39,813 bases of DNA, taken from NCBI GenBank assembly GCA_913055645.1, contig CAJXLC010000019.1, positions 1 through 39,813 on the forward strand, in the 5' to 3' direction. The notes under the pieces were generated by a model. It made no database searches, was not told the origin of the DNA, and was given only the letters and a program-made list of their open reading frames with translations. The stretch comes from an uncultured Pseudomonadota bacterium (GTDB taxonomy: Bacteria; Pseudomonadota; Zetaproteobacteria; Mariprofundales; Mariprofundaceae). A program made the translations under genes and the position numbers. Below are positions 12,199 through 20,941 of the stretch, in pieces. Every line of letters begins with the position of its first letter. The first letter of the stretch is position 1.

Positions 12199-13250
12199 CG
12201 ATGACTCCTACGCAGGCTCTGATTTGAAACACCGCGTAGTTTTGCTTGCTCAAACAAGCCATAGCCTTTCTTCATAGACTCTTGGTAATAGAAATCTGGG
12301 TCATAATCGACATCTTTCCAAACATACCAATCATCCATCGGTGTACCTTCATACTCTTGAACAGTCAACGGACCACCTGGGAATTTACCGCCAGCAGTAA
12401 TATGTTTATCGACATGATCATGGAAAATGAAACGACCTTCTTTATGGTTGGCTATGTAAATCGCATCATAGGTTTCACCTGGACCAATCAGTAAAGTGTT
12501 GGACATATAGGGAGCTGGTAAAGGCAGCCCATCTTTATGGCTAATTGTCCAGTCATGTCCGTGGATATGCATAGAGTGAATCGCACCACCTGCGCCGACA
12601 AAGCGAACACGTACGACATCACCTGTTTTCATACGAATCGGTTGATTATATGGGAATGATCGACCATTCACAGAAAAGTAATCTTCAATATCATATGGTG
12701 TAGCACCTGTACCATACTTCATGGCATTTTTGGATTCCCAAGTAGATAACATCATAATCACATCTTTGGTCACTGTTTTTTCCAATGCTGTTGGTTTTTT
12801 AGGATCAATAATGATTGGACCCCACATACCACGAATGCCAACATGTTCATTCACGTTCACATGGCAGTGATACCACATGGTACCAGCCCGGTCAGCATTA
12901 AACTTGTAAGTAAATGTAGCCCCCGGTTTGATTGGCTCTTGGGTAATGCCTGGAACACCATCTGAGCGCCATGAACCCATTTGATGCATACCATGCCAAT
13001 GAATTGTATGAGACAATGATGTATTGTTGGTTACATGAATAATCAAATCATCACCTTGCTTAGCATGAATGAGCGGACCTGGAACCTGGCGGTTAAATGC
13101 AAATACCTTGTAATTTAAATCTGGAGCGACTGCAATCGTCATCTCATCAATCGTCATATTCATTTCACGTGTTGCGGCTTGCGCTGTCATCGACAAACCC
13201 AGTGCAAACGCAGCCAGTGCCAGTGTTGTTACCCTCTTAAATATATTCAT
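12195..13250 (-). CDS. Two-domain multicopper oxidase, type C-like
   Basis: Periplasmic copper oxidase of 351 residues with a signal peptide (cleavage near AQA, residue 25). Domain 1 has HTIHWHG (81-87) and HCHVNVNEH (128-136) with M142, which supplies type-1 copper ligands C129, H136 and M142. Domain 2 has HSMHIHGH (225-232) and FHDHVDKH (276-283) with Asp where Cys would sit, so it keeps trinuclear ligands but lacks a type-1 site. A type-1 site only in domain 1 is the type-C pattern of trimeric two-domain oxidases such as the Nitrosomonas enzyme. GGGAGG lies 9 bp upstream of the ATG. Substrate is unknown; the coupled cytochrome argues for a redox partner role. Confidence 0.9.
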   Translation of the reverse strand: MNIFKRVTTLALAAFALGLSMTAQAATREMNMTIDEMTIAVAPDLNYKVFAFNRQVPGPLIHAKQGDDLIIHVTNNTSLSHTIHWHGMHQMGSWRSDGVPGITQEPIKPGATFTYKFNADRAGTMWYHCHVNVNEHVGIRGMWGPIIIDPKKPTALEKTVTKDVIMMLSTWESKNAMKYGTGATPYDIEDYFSVNGRSFPYNQPIRMKTGDVVRVRFVGAGGAIHSMHIHGHDWTISHKDGLPLPAPYMSNTLLIGPGETYDAIYIANHKEGRFIFHDHVDKHITAGGKFPGGPLTVQEYEGTPMDDWYVWKDVDYDPDFYYQESMKKGYGLFEQAKLRGVSNQSLRRSHR

Positions 13251-13306
13251 TAAATAATACCTCCCTTACAACATAAAATTATTGAAATTACTTCAACTAT
13301 GAAAAC

Positions 13307-13337
13307 TTATAAGACGCATTAAAAATATATCTTATAA
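13307..13337. promoter_or_regulatory. Probable NsrR-type operator
   Basis: Positions 13311-13333 match the 23-bp NsrR motif as I recall it (AAGATGCATTT, A, AAATACATCTT) at 20 of 23 positions: left half AAGACGCATTA, right half AATATATCTT. The outer 8 bp on each side form a perfect inverted repeat TTATAAGA/TCTTATAA (13307-13314 and 13330-13337). The site covers the -10 hexamer and start region of the predicted promoter, the position expected for a repressor. No nsrR gene is in the window. Confidence 0.6.
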
Positions 13338-13346
13338 AATTGTCAA
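13318..13346 (-). promoter_or_regulatory. Predicted sigma-70 promoter of the oxidase-cytochrome operon
   Basis: On the minus strand a perfect TTGACA (13341-13346) is separated by exactly 17 bp from TTTAAT (13318-13323). The start point would fall near 13311, giving a leader of about 60 nt before the ATG at 13250. The rest of 13251-13533 is AT-rich and holds a weak stem (TTGCCC/GGGCAA, about 13371-13406) with no T run. Confidence 0.65.
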
Positions 13347-13533
13347 GCTTTCAAGCAAAATCAATCAGATTGCCCATTACACAAATCGTAACACGGGCAA
13401 CAACAAATATTAAGTTTTTTTAATTTTATAAATTCTGCTAGAAATAATATTGCCTTTCAATAGCAGCAACCGATGAACATGAATCCTACATCAGCTCAAG
13501 TGTTAGGCTCACACAAGCCCTAAAATTACTTGT

Positions 13534-15222
13534 CTATAAATTTCGTTCAGCGCGAATGTTTTTTACAACCAACAGTCCTTCAATCAATACCCACATTGCC
13601 AATAGAAAAATCACAGAGCCAACACTGGCCACAGCCCACTGCTCATGATGAATCGCTTTACTTACACCCATAATCATGCCTGAAATCGTTGCGCCAAGCA
13701 CCAGTAACATGGGCAATAAAGTATAAAGAATCGGTTTTTTCTTGCGGTACAGATAAATGGTTACAGTCAACAATGTCATGCCAGCCAAGATTTGATTGGT
13801 TGTGCCAAACAGCGTCCAAAGAAATAGACCTGCTGGTTTACCATTCACTTCAAAAAATGCAAAAAAACCAATCGCAGCTACAGCTAAAGATGTCGCGACA
13901 TAACGATTTTCCAACACATTGATATTCAAAGTGTTACCAATCTCTTGTAGGTTAAAACGCAATAACCGTGCGCCTGTATCCACAGAAGTCATAGCAAAAC
14001 CGACCACCACCACACTGATAAAAGCAGCAGCATAATCCACAGGCACACCCAGTTGATGAATAAAATTCGCATTACCTTGAATAAACACGCCTAATTTTTG
14101 ATGCAATCCAACAGCTTTATCCCACGAACCATAAAACTGCTCCCAATCAGCGCGAGTCGCAAACGCTCCTGCTGTGGTTGCCAATACTGCCAGCAATGCC
14201 AATAAAGATTCACCAATCATGCCGCCATAACCAATCAAGGGTGCATCGGTTTCTTTATCCAACTGTTTGGAAGAAGTTCCTGATGCCACCAAACCATGAA
14301 AGCCTGATACCGCACCACAAGCAATCACAATAAATAAGAACGGTAACATCGGTGGCGCACCTTCTGGATGGGCATTAATCGCAGGAGCAACCCATTCAGG
14401 GTCGAGTATAAAAAAGCCAATCAACATCATAATAAGGGCAAGATATAAAAGCAGTGAGTTTAAGAAATCACGCGGTTGCAATAGCAGCCAAACAGGCAGT
14501 ACACTGGCAAGGAAGGCATATACAAGTAATGACCATGTCCAATCATGGGCTGTAAAACCTGTGATGGGATGCTCCAAGCCCCAAGCTGTGGTTAACAACA
14601 TGGCAACAAAGCCCACTGCAATCAACGGCCATACAGGTAGATTCTTTTTATAGACCAAAAAGCCAATCACCATAGCAATCAACATCAAACTATACGTAGG
14701 AAATACTGCTTCAGGGTGTGCCGTGGCAGGGATATTCGCCACATCAGGAGCCGCAAACAGCCCTGAAATAACCAGCACAAACACGCCCATTGCCAAAGCT
14801 ACAAGGAAGAAAATCACCAGCAAAAAAAGCAACCGTGTACGCGGAGAAATCACATCATGAGCAATCATGCCCACACTTTGCCCTTTAAAACGTGAAGACA
14901 ATACAAGCGCTGTAAAATCATGCACAGCACCAATCAATAACGTACCAAACACCACCCAACATAATGCAGGAACCCAGCCCCAAATCACAGCAATTGCAGG
15001 GCCAAGCATGGGCGCGAGACCTGCAATCGAGGCATAATGATGTCCAAATAGGATATATTTGTTTGATGGAACATAATCCACACCGTCACGCATGGCATGT
15101 GCAGGGGTTTGAGCATTGGCATCCAACTCAAAAACTTTGTTTGCCAATATCCCCTTGGCATAGAAACGATAAAATAATACATACAAACACAAAACCAGTA
15201 TGGCCATCACAATAGGTGACAT
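13534..15222 (-). CDS. cstA: CstA family carbon starvation / pyruvate or peptide transporter
   Basis: Inner-membrane transporter of 562 residues with many membrane spans. The N-terminal CstA signature is clear: VPSNKYILFGHHYASIAGLAP (about 52-72), then GPAIAVIWGW, GAVHDFTALVLSSR and, later, SGFHGLVASGTSSKQL. Known relatives import pyruvate or peptides in carbon-limited cells. The length is nearer the short CstA class (about 500-600 residues) than the 700-residue E. coli form. GGAGGGG lies just before the ATG. The small YbdD-like partner often found beside cstA is not present. No clear terminator was found downstream. Confidence 0.9.
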   Translation of the reverse strand: MSPIVMAILVLCLYVLFYRFYAKGILANKVFELDANAQTPAHAMRDGVDYVPSNKYILFGHHYASIAGLAPMLGPAIAVIWGWVPALCWVVFGTLLIGAVHDFTALVLSSRFKGQSVGMIAHDVISPRTRLLFLLVIFFLVALAMGVFVLVISGLFAAPDVANIPATAHPEAVFPTYSLMLIAMVIGFLVYKKNLPVWPLIAVGFVAMLLTTAWGLEHPITGFTAHDWTWSLLVYAFLASVLPVWLLLQPRDFLNSLLLYLALIMMLIGFFILDPEWVAPAINAHPEGAPPMLPFLFIVIACGAVSGFHGLVASGTSSKQLDKETDAPLIGYGGMIGESLLALLAVLATTAGAFATRADWEQFYGSWDKAVGLHQKLGVFIQGNANFIHQLGVPVDYAAAFISVVVVGFAMTSVDTGARLLRFNLQEIGNTLNINVLENRYVATSLAVAAIGFFAFFEVNGKPAGLFLWTLFGTTNQILAGMTLLTVTIYLYRKKKPILYTLLPMLLVLGATISGMIMGVSKAIHHEQWAVASVGSVIFLLAMWVLIEGLLVVKNIRAERNL

Positions 15223-15272
15223 ATCCCCTCCCTCTTATTGTACTAAATACAATGCTCGCTAAGCTAACCGCC

Positions 15273-16151
15273 ATGAAAGCCAAAATCACTTATCTATCTC
15301 TCTGCTCGCTCTTATTCGCATCCTGCCAACAATCGCAAGATGTTCAGGTGGCGAATCATATCCAGCAAACGCCCATTGCCCAAGTAGGCACACAAACCAT
15401 TTACAAAGAAGATGTGGATGCCGAATTGCGTGATTTACCCAACCACTTACAATACCTAAGTCAGAACAATAATGCCCGTCAACAGATATTAAAAACACTC
15501 ATTCGACGCTCTGCTCTTAGCCAACAAGCCTTCGCCTTGGGTTTGGATCAAGATACATTGGTACACAGGCGCATCAATCGCAGCCGTGATTCCATTATGA
15601 TTGAGGCCTTACGTGATTGGAAGCTCTCTCAACTACCCACGCCCACCCCTAAAGAAATTCAAGCTTATTATGAAAAGCATATCAGCCACTTCACCATTCC
15701 TGAACAAATTCATGCTCGCCATATTCTCGTTCGTCAAAAAAGTGAAGCTTTGGCTATTCTTAAAAAACTCAACCGTAAAAAAGATGATTTTGCATCCTTG
15801 GCAGCCCTTCATTCTATTGATGACAGTAATAAATCCCGTGGTGGTGATTTAAACTGGTTTCCACACGGCATGATGGTTCCCAGCTTTGAAAAAGTTGCAT
15901 TTGCCTTGAAAAATATTGGTGATGTTAGTAAACCTGTCAAAACACAATATGGCTGGCATATTATTGAGCTCTTAGGCAAACGCCCTGCCTACACACAAAC
16001 CTTGGATGAAGCAAAAGACGAAATTCTACAAATTTTACGTCAACAAGTACTTGATACTTGGATGGATGGTTTGGTGAAGGATAGTCAAGCAAATATCATT
16101 GATAATGATAGCTTAGAGCCAACCTTGCAACTGCCTATCAATCAACCCTGA
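15273..16151 (+). CDS. PpiC-type peptidyl-prolyl isomerase, predicted lipoprotein
   Basis: Parvulin-family folding catalyst. The start at 15273 gives MKAKITYLSLCSLLFASC, a signal peptide ending in a lipobox-like FASC, so the mature protein would be lipid-anchored on the periplasmic side. A SurA-like N-terminal helical region is followed by a rotamase domain at about residues 145-245: IHARHILVRQKSEAL, RGGDLNWFPHGMMVPSFEK and KTQYGWHIIELLGKR. An alternative ATG at 15252 adds seven residues; neither has a good ribosome site. Its 3' end overlaps hemH by 39 bp in convergent orientation. Partner clients are unknown. Confidence 0.87.
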   Translation: MKAKITYLSLCSLLFASCQQSQDVQVANHIQQTPIAQVGTQTIYKEDVDAELRDLPNHLQYLSQNNNARQQILKTLIRRSALSQQAFALGLDQDTLVHRRINRSRDSIMIEALRDWKLSQLPTPTPKEIQAYYEKHISHFTIPEQIHARHILVRQKSEALAILKKLNRKKDDFASLAALHSIDDSNKSRGGDLNWFPHGMMVPSFEKVAFALKNIGDVSKPVKTQYGWHIIELLGKRPAYTQTLDEAKDEILQILRQQVLDTWMDGLVKDSQANIIDNDSLEPTLQLPINQP

Positions 16152-17138
16152 CAAGTAATCAATATGCCCAGCCTGTGCATTTAATGCAGGAATATAACGC
16201 AATGTCCCACCACCTGATTCTGCGAATATACCAGCATTTTCCATGCTTATTTCTTCCAGTGTTTCTAGGCAATCGGCAGAAAACCCTGGGCAAATGACAT
16301 CGACATCGCCCACGCCTTCTTTACCCCATGCTTTAAGTGTGCCATCGGTATAAGGCTCCACCCACGGTTCACGACCAAAACGAGACTGAAAGGTTACTTT
16401 GCAATGTTCTTCATCCATGCCCAAGGCTTCACGCAACAAACGCCCTGTTTTCCAGCACAAACAAGGATAAGGGTCTCCCGCTTTAAAATAACGCTGCGGA
16501 ATACCATGAAAGGACAATAACAAACGCTCACCCTTACCGTTTTTATCCCAGTGCGCACGCACACTATCGGCTAAAACCTGAATATAACCTTCATCATCAT
16601 GATAACCATCCACCATTCTTAATGCTGGTATACGCCGCCATAATTTCAACACATCTGCCACGGCATCAAAGGTTGAAGCAATTGTTGTCGCGGAATATTG
16701 CGGGTAGAGCGGCAACACCAAAACTTTTCCACAACCTTTATCTTTTAAAGCTTCCAAAGCTGACTTCACCGACGGGTTGCCATAGCGCATCGCTAATTCC
16801 ACCACTACATCTTCACCATATTTTTCAGCCAATTTCGATGCAATGGCTTTTTCTTGTTGGCGGCTAATTGCCATCAAAGGAGAACCATCTTTCGTCCATA
16901 CTTTTTGATAGGCTGCGGCTGATTTCTTCGGGCGAATATTTAAAATCACACCATTTAACACCAACCACCACAACCAACGCGGCTGCTCCACTACACGTGG
17001 ATCCCAAAGAAATTCTTTCAAATAGCGTTTCACCGCCGCAGGTGTTGCCTCATCAGGCGTACCTAAATTGGTAAGTAGCACACCAATTTTACTAGCCTTT
17101 TTAACTGGATGTTTATGTTGAGATGTTTCAGTCATCAT
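16113..17138 (-). CDS. hemH: Ferrochelatase
   Basis: Inserts Fe(II) into protoporphyrin IX, the last step of haem synthesis. Family marks are GVLLTNLGTPDEATPAAVKRYL (residues 19-40), LYPQYSATTIAST (144-156), the metal-site region LLLSFHGIPQRYFKAGDPY (207-225, H211 conserved), FQSRFGREPWVEPYT (250-264) and PGFSADCLETLEEI (284-297). Two adjacent ATGs (17138 and 17135) follow a GGGG motif; the second has the better spacing. 341 residues is a normal length. Fits the demand for haem from the triheme cytochrome upstream. Confidence 0.95.
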   Translation of the reverse strand: MMTETSQHKHPVKKASKIGVLLTNLGTPDEATPAAVKRYLKEFLWDPRVVEQPRWLWWLVLNGVILNIRPKKSAAAYQKVWTKDGSPLMAISRQQEKAIASKLAEKYGEDVVVELAMRYGNPSVKSALEALKDKGCGKVLVLPLYPQYSATTIASTFDAVADVLKLWRRIPALRMVDGYHDDEGYIQVLADSVRAHWDKNGKGERLLLSFHGIPQRYFKAGDPYPCLCWKTGRLLREALGMDEEHCKVTFQSRFGREPWVEPYTDGTLKAWGKEGVGDVDVICPGFSADCLETLEEISMENAGIFAESGGGTLRYIPALNAQAGHIDYLSGLIDRQLQGWL

Positions 17139-17232
17139 TTACCCCTTAGCCTATCCGCGCAGCATAACCGCATCATGGATAAGATATAACCCTCAAAACA
17201 AAATAGTCAAAGTAGTATATTGACGAAGCCAT

Positions 17233-17688
17233 CTACTTTCTGCGCCGTTCTTTAAAAAAAGCTTTTATTTGTACTGCACATACATCCGCAAGCACGCCAC
17301 CTTTCAATGCAACTTGATGATTCAAACGCTCATCCGACAGCAATTGATACAATGATTCAACTGCACCTGTTTTTAGTTCGGATGCGCCATAAACGACCCT
17401 TGCAATACGGGCATGAATCATAGCTCCTGCACACATGGTACATGGCTCCAAAGTGACAAATAATTGCGCCCCAACAAGCCGATAATTGCCAATGGCAGTG
17501 CAAGCTGCGCGAATCACCTGTATTTCCGCATGAGCCGAAGCATCACACGTCGAAATCGGAGCATTATGCGCGATAAACTGCTGCCCATCAGGCAATACCA
17601 ACACCGCCCCTACAGGTACTTCACCACATTCAGCCGCTAATGCAGCCTGCTCAAGAGCTTGTTCCATATATTGTTCATCGGTGAACAT
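17233..17688 (-). CDS. tadA: tRNA-specific adenosine deaminase
   Basis: Converts A34 to inosine in the tRNA-Arg(ACG) anticodon. The zinc-deaminase motifs are intact: HAE at residues 53-55 and PCTMC at 82-86, with GAMIHARIARVVYGA following. 151 residues is typical. The ATG overlaps the stop codon of the upstream ABC permease gene by one base, so it is probably expressed as the last gene of that run. Confidence 0.95.
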   Translation of the reverse strand: MFTDEQYMEQALEQAALAAECGEVPVGAVLVLPDGQQFIAHNAPISTCDASAHAEIQVIRAACTAIGNYRLVGAQLFVTLEPCTMCAGAMIHARIARVVYGASELKTGAVESLYQLLSDERLNHQVALKGGVLADVCAVQIKAFFKERRRK

Positions 17689-18515
17689 TATGATTTTAGT
17701 TTCGGGTCAAACACATCGCGTAGACCTTCGCCCAGTAAATTATATCCCAATACCGTAATCAAAATCGCCAAACCAGGGTATAAAGACAACCACCAAGCCA
17801 GTTGAATATTATCTTTACCCTCGGTAAGAATATTACCCCATGATGGATCTGGTGGTTGCACACCCAAACCCAAAAAGGATAAGCCTGATTCCACCAATAC
17901 TGCGCCTGCAATACCCAGTACGGCAGAAACCATGATGGGTCCCATAGCGTTGGGCAGTAAATACTTCCAAATAAGACGTATCGGGCTCACACCTAAACTT
18001 TCCGCAGCCTGAATAAATTCACGACTGCGCAGCGATAAAAATTCAGCACGTACCAAACGTGTCACACCCATCCATGAGGTCAGCCCAATCACAATCATAA
18101 TATTCCAAATTGACGGCTCTAAAAAGGCAATGACTGCCAAGATTAAAAAGAAGGTTGGAAAACAAAGTACCATATCCGTACTACGCATAATCCATGTATC
18201 CATGCGCCCACCCATGTAGCCCGCCATCGCTCCCAACAACACACCAATCGCAATGGATAAACCAACTGCAACAAAACCGACTGCCAATGAAATACGTGCG
18301 CCATACAACATGCGCGAAAACACATCACGACCCAAAGTATCCGTACCACACCAATGTTGCCAAGATGGTGGCATTAAAATATCACGCACATTGATGTTTG
18401 TTGGGTCATAAGGTGCAAGCCACGGTGCAAACACCGCTAGAAAGGCAATTGTGAGAACAATGCCGCCTCCGACCAACATCAATGGTTGTTGTTTGAGATA
18501 ACCCAACATGCTCAA
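17688..18515 (-). CDS. ABC transporter permease, OppC/DppC type
   Basis: Inner-membrane permease of 275 residues for an oligopeptide/dipeptide/nickel-class importer. Visible features are the N-terminal span, the family stretch LMPPSWQHWCGTDTLGRDVF (about 47-66), further membrane spans, and the ATPase-docking EAA loop AAESLGVSPIRLIWKYLLPN (about 170-189). It ends SLYPGLAILITVLGYNLLGEG and DVFDPKL, as OppC proteins do. It starts 4 bp inside the end of the partner permease gene. The ATPase and binding-protein genes are not nearby. Confidence 0.92.
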   Translation of the reverse strand: MSMLGYLKQQPLMLVGGGIVLTIAFLAVFAPWLAPYDPTNINVRDILMPPSWQHWCGTDTLGRDVFSRMLYGARISLAVGFVAVGLSIAIGVLLGAMAGYMGGRMDTWIMRSTDMVLCFPTFFLILAVIAFLEPSIWNIMIVIGLTSWMGVTRLVRAEFLSLRSREFIQAAESLGVSPIRLIWKYLLPNAMGPIMVSAVLGIAGAVLVESGLSFLGLGVQPPDPSWGNILTEGKDNIQLAWWLSLYPGLAILITVLGYNLLGEGLRDVFDPKLKS

Positions 18516-19492
18516 TCTTTCCCCTGACGAATGCGCGGGTCAGCCCATGCATATGCTAAATCTGCCATAAGATTACCAATTAAGGTCAATACCGCACCAA
18601 TGACCGTAATCCCCATCACCACGGTATAATCACGCGCTAAAATCGCCTCGTAAAACAAACGCCCCATACCAGGCAATGAAAATAAATATTCCACAATCAC
18701 CGAACCACCAATCAGCCCAGGAATGGAAAGACCCAACAGCGTAATAATCGGCAAAATGGCATTTTTAAGTGCCAAACGATAACGAATGGTGTTTTCAGGC
18801 ACGCCCATAGCCCGTGCCGTGGTAATATAATCGGCACGAATCACTTCCAGCATACCAGTACGCATAAATCGGCTCATACCTGCCAAGCCGCCAATTGCCG
18901 AGACAAAAACGGGTAAGATTAAATGTTTAAAAAAGTCGACTTGTTGTTCCCAAAAGCTCATCTGCTGCCAGCTATAATCATGAATGCCAGAAATCGGCAA
19001 GAGATTCATATTCACACCCAAGCCCATCATCAACAACAAACCCAACCAAAAGGATGGAATGGCAAAACCAATAAACACAAATACCGTCATGCCACGGTCA
19101 AACCACGAGTCTTGTTTTACTGCGCTCATCACACCAATCGGTATCGCCACCAAGAAAATAAGCATCATTGCCAGTATATTAATCCATAAAGTGACAGGGA
19201 GACGCTCCATCACCTTATCCAAAACAGGTCTATGATCACTGGAAAAAGACTCGCCAAAATCAAGCACAGCCAAACGTCTCAGCCAGTTCCAATATTGCTC
19301 ATAAAGTGGTTTATCAAGTCCATAATAGGCACGCAGACGCTCAATATCTTGCGAAGAAACTTTGGGATTAAACTCCTGTCCTGTCACTGCAGGCTCACCA
19401 GGCGCCAAATGCATCATAGCAAATGAAATCATCGTAATACCCAGCAGTAGTGGCAACATGCCAGCGAGGCGTTTAAGTGCGTAAGATTTCAT
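18512..19492 (-). CDS. ABC transporter permease, OppB/DppB type
   Basis: First of a permease pair: 326 residues, beginning MKSYALKRLAGMLPLLLGIT with the usual first span and the motif MMHLAPGEPA. The EAA loop is ARAMGVPENTIRYRLALKNA (about 231-250). It ends with the typical LIGNLMADLAYAWADPRI. Overlaps oppC-like by 4 bp. Substrate cannot be told from sequence: peptides, nickel and other solutes share this family. No substrate-binding protein or ATPase gene lies within the visible 10 kb on either side. Confidence 0.92.
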   Translation of the reverse strand: MKSYALKRLAGMLPLLLGITMISFAMMHLAPGEPAVTGQEFNPKVSSQDIERLRAYYGLDKPLYEQYWNWLRRLAVLDFGESFSSDHRPVLDKVMERLPVTLWINILAMMLIFLVAIPIGVMSAVKQDSWFDRGMTVFVFIGFAIPSFWLGLLLMMGLGVNMNLLPISGIHDYSWQQMSFWEQQVDFFKHLILPVFVSAIGGLAGMSRFMRTGMLEVIRADYITTARAMGVPENTIRYRLALKNAILPIITLLGLSIPGLIGGSVIVEYLFSLPGMGRLFYEAILARDYTVVMGITVIGAVLTLIGNLMADLAYAWADPRIRQGKD

Positions 19493-19502
19493 GGACGAAA
19501 GC

Positions 19503-20534
19503 TTACGAGACTTCCTCTTCTCCTGCTACAGCTAATACAATTTTACCTTGCATATGCCCCTCTTCAATCAACTGATGGGCTTGTGCGGCATCTTCTAATG
19601 GCAAGGTTTTACCAATATGGATTTTCAATTGTTCATTATCAATTAACTGTCCGCATTGCTCCAATATCGCTGCATGGTGCGCTGCACCCTCTTTTAAGTC
19701 TGACAACATCGGCGTAAGCATCAGTTCCTGTGAGACCCGTACATTTTTCATACGCAGGGCTTTCCAATCCACATCATCAGGCACCTGTAAAATACTGACC
19801 AAGTCACTGTAATGTGCCATAGCTGGAATCAATTGTGTAAAAGCTTCACCACCGACTGTGTCAAAGGCAATATTCACACCTTTACCATCTGTCCATGCCA
19901 ATAAAGCTTCAGCAACATCTTCTTTTGTATAATCAATGACCTTATCTGCACCCAACTCACGAACAAATGCAGCTTTTTCAGCACTACTCGCCGTGGTTGC
20001 AACGTCGCAACCTGCAATTTTCGCCAATTGAATCGCCACATGCCCTACACCACCTGCCCCTGCATGCACAAACACTTTCTGACCTGATTGTAAGCCTGCC
20101 CTATCAAATAAAGCTTCCCACGCGGTAAGCAGTACCAATGGCGAAGCCGCAGCTTGCAAATAACCCAAAGATTCTGGTTTTGCTGCCAAAAATTCAGCAG
20201 GGACAATGATATATTCTGCATAATTGCCTTGCGATTGCCCTGCATGCTGTTGCCCAAGTCCGCCATAACAATAATATACTGGATCACCCGCAGAGAATTC
20301 AGTGACATCACTACCCACAGCTTCAACCACACCTGCCCCATCACAACCCAAGACAGCAGGATAGGCATCGGGGAAAAACATGCTATTGGCACGTAATTTT
20401 GTATCAATCGGATTTATGCCTGCTGCAAAGATTTGAACCAATACCTGATTTGGCTCACTGATACTTGGTTTATCAAGGTTTTTTAACGCTAAAACCTCAA
20501 CCCCACCTTCTTGATCAATACTCATTGCCCGCAT
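19503..20534 (-). CDS. NADPH:quinone reductase-like MDR oxidoreductase
   Basis: Medium-chain dehydrogenase/reductase of 343 residues in the zinc-independent quinone oxidoreductase/zeta-crystallin branch. The catalytic domain has AAGINPIDTKLRANSMFFP (about 34-52) and LGCDGAGVVEAVGSDV (about 62-77). The NADP fold has VFVHAGAGGVGHVAIQLAK (about 155-173). Catalytic zinc cysteines of alcohol dehydrogenases are absent. The gene lies 10 bp upstream of the oppB-like permease on the same strand. Physiological substrate is unknown. Confidence 0.88.
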   Translation of the reverse strand: MRAMSIDQEGGVEVLALKNLDKPSISEPNQVLVQIFAAGINPIDTKLRANSMFFPDAYPAVLGCDGAGVVEAVGSDVTEFSAGDPVYYCYGGLGQQHAGQSQGNYAEYIIVPAEFLAAKPESLGYLQAAASPLVLLTAWEALFDRAGLQSGQKVFVHAGAGGVGHVAIQLAKIAGCDVATTASSAEKAAFVRELGADKVIDYTKEDVAEALLAWTDGKGVNIAFDTVGGEAFTQLIPAMAHYSDLVSILQVPDDVDWKALRMKNVRVSQELMLTPMLSDLKEGAAHHAAILEQCGQLIDNEQLKIHIGKTLPLEDAAQAHQLIEEGHMQGKIVLAVAGEEEVS

Positions 20535-20604
20535 ACAAACTCCTTTTCAACTGCAAAGCAGCTATACTGCTCATTATACCATGAATATTAGGCGAGGTTA
20601 TATC

Positions 20605-20931
20605 ATGACATCACTACACACAAAAAATTGTATCCCATGCCAAGGTGGGGTGCCTGCTTTGCTTGGTTTGGAAGCTGAAAAATTCTTAGAAAAAGTTGAA
20701 AATTGGCATTTTTGTGATAAAAATAAGAAAATAAAAAGAAAATTCACTTTTCCTAATTTTATAGATGCACAAAACTTTGCACAAAAGGTTGGCAATATTG
20801 CCGAATCAGAAAATCATCACCCTGATATTTGTTATGGCTGGGGTTATTGCACTGTCACAATTTACACCCATAAAATTGGCGGCCTACATGAAAATGATTT
20901 CATCCTAGCCGCCAAAATTAATAAACTATAA
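20605..20931 (+). CDS. phhB: Pterin-4a-carbinolamine dehydratase
   Basis: Recycles 4a-hydroxytetrahydrobiopterin; 108 residues. The active-site signature is intact: E69-N-HHPDI (71-75) with YGWG following, then H89 and GGLHENDF (92-99). ATG at 20605 is preferred over 20581 because GAGG sits 7 bp upstream and the protein then begins MTSLHTKNCIPCQGG, typical of the family. No phenylalanine hydroxylase gene is next to it, so a role outside phenylalanine catabolism, as reported for orphan family members, is possible. Convergent with the phnA-like gene, with a mobile repeat between them. Confidence 0.92.
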   Translation: MTSLHTKNCIPCQGGVPALLGLEAEKFLEKVENWHFCDKNKKIKRKFTFPNFIDAQNFAQKVGNIAESENHHPDICYGWGYCTVTIYTHKIGGLHENDFILAAKINKL

Positions 20932-20941
20932 AAGCCACCAA

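Noticed and set aside
13480-13530. Terminator for cstA (TTAGGGCT/AGCCTAA stem)
   Set aside because: The stem has a bulge and no T tract; too weak to list.
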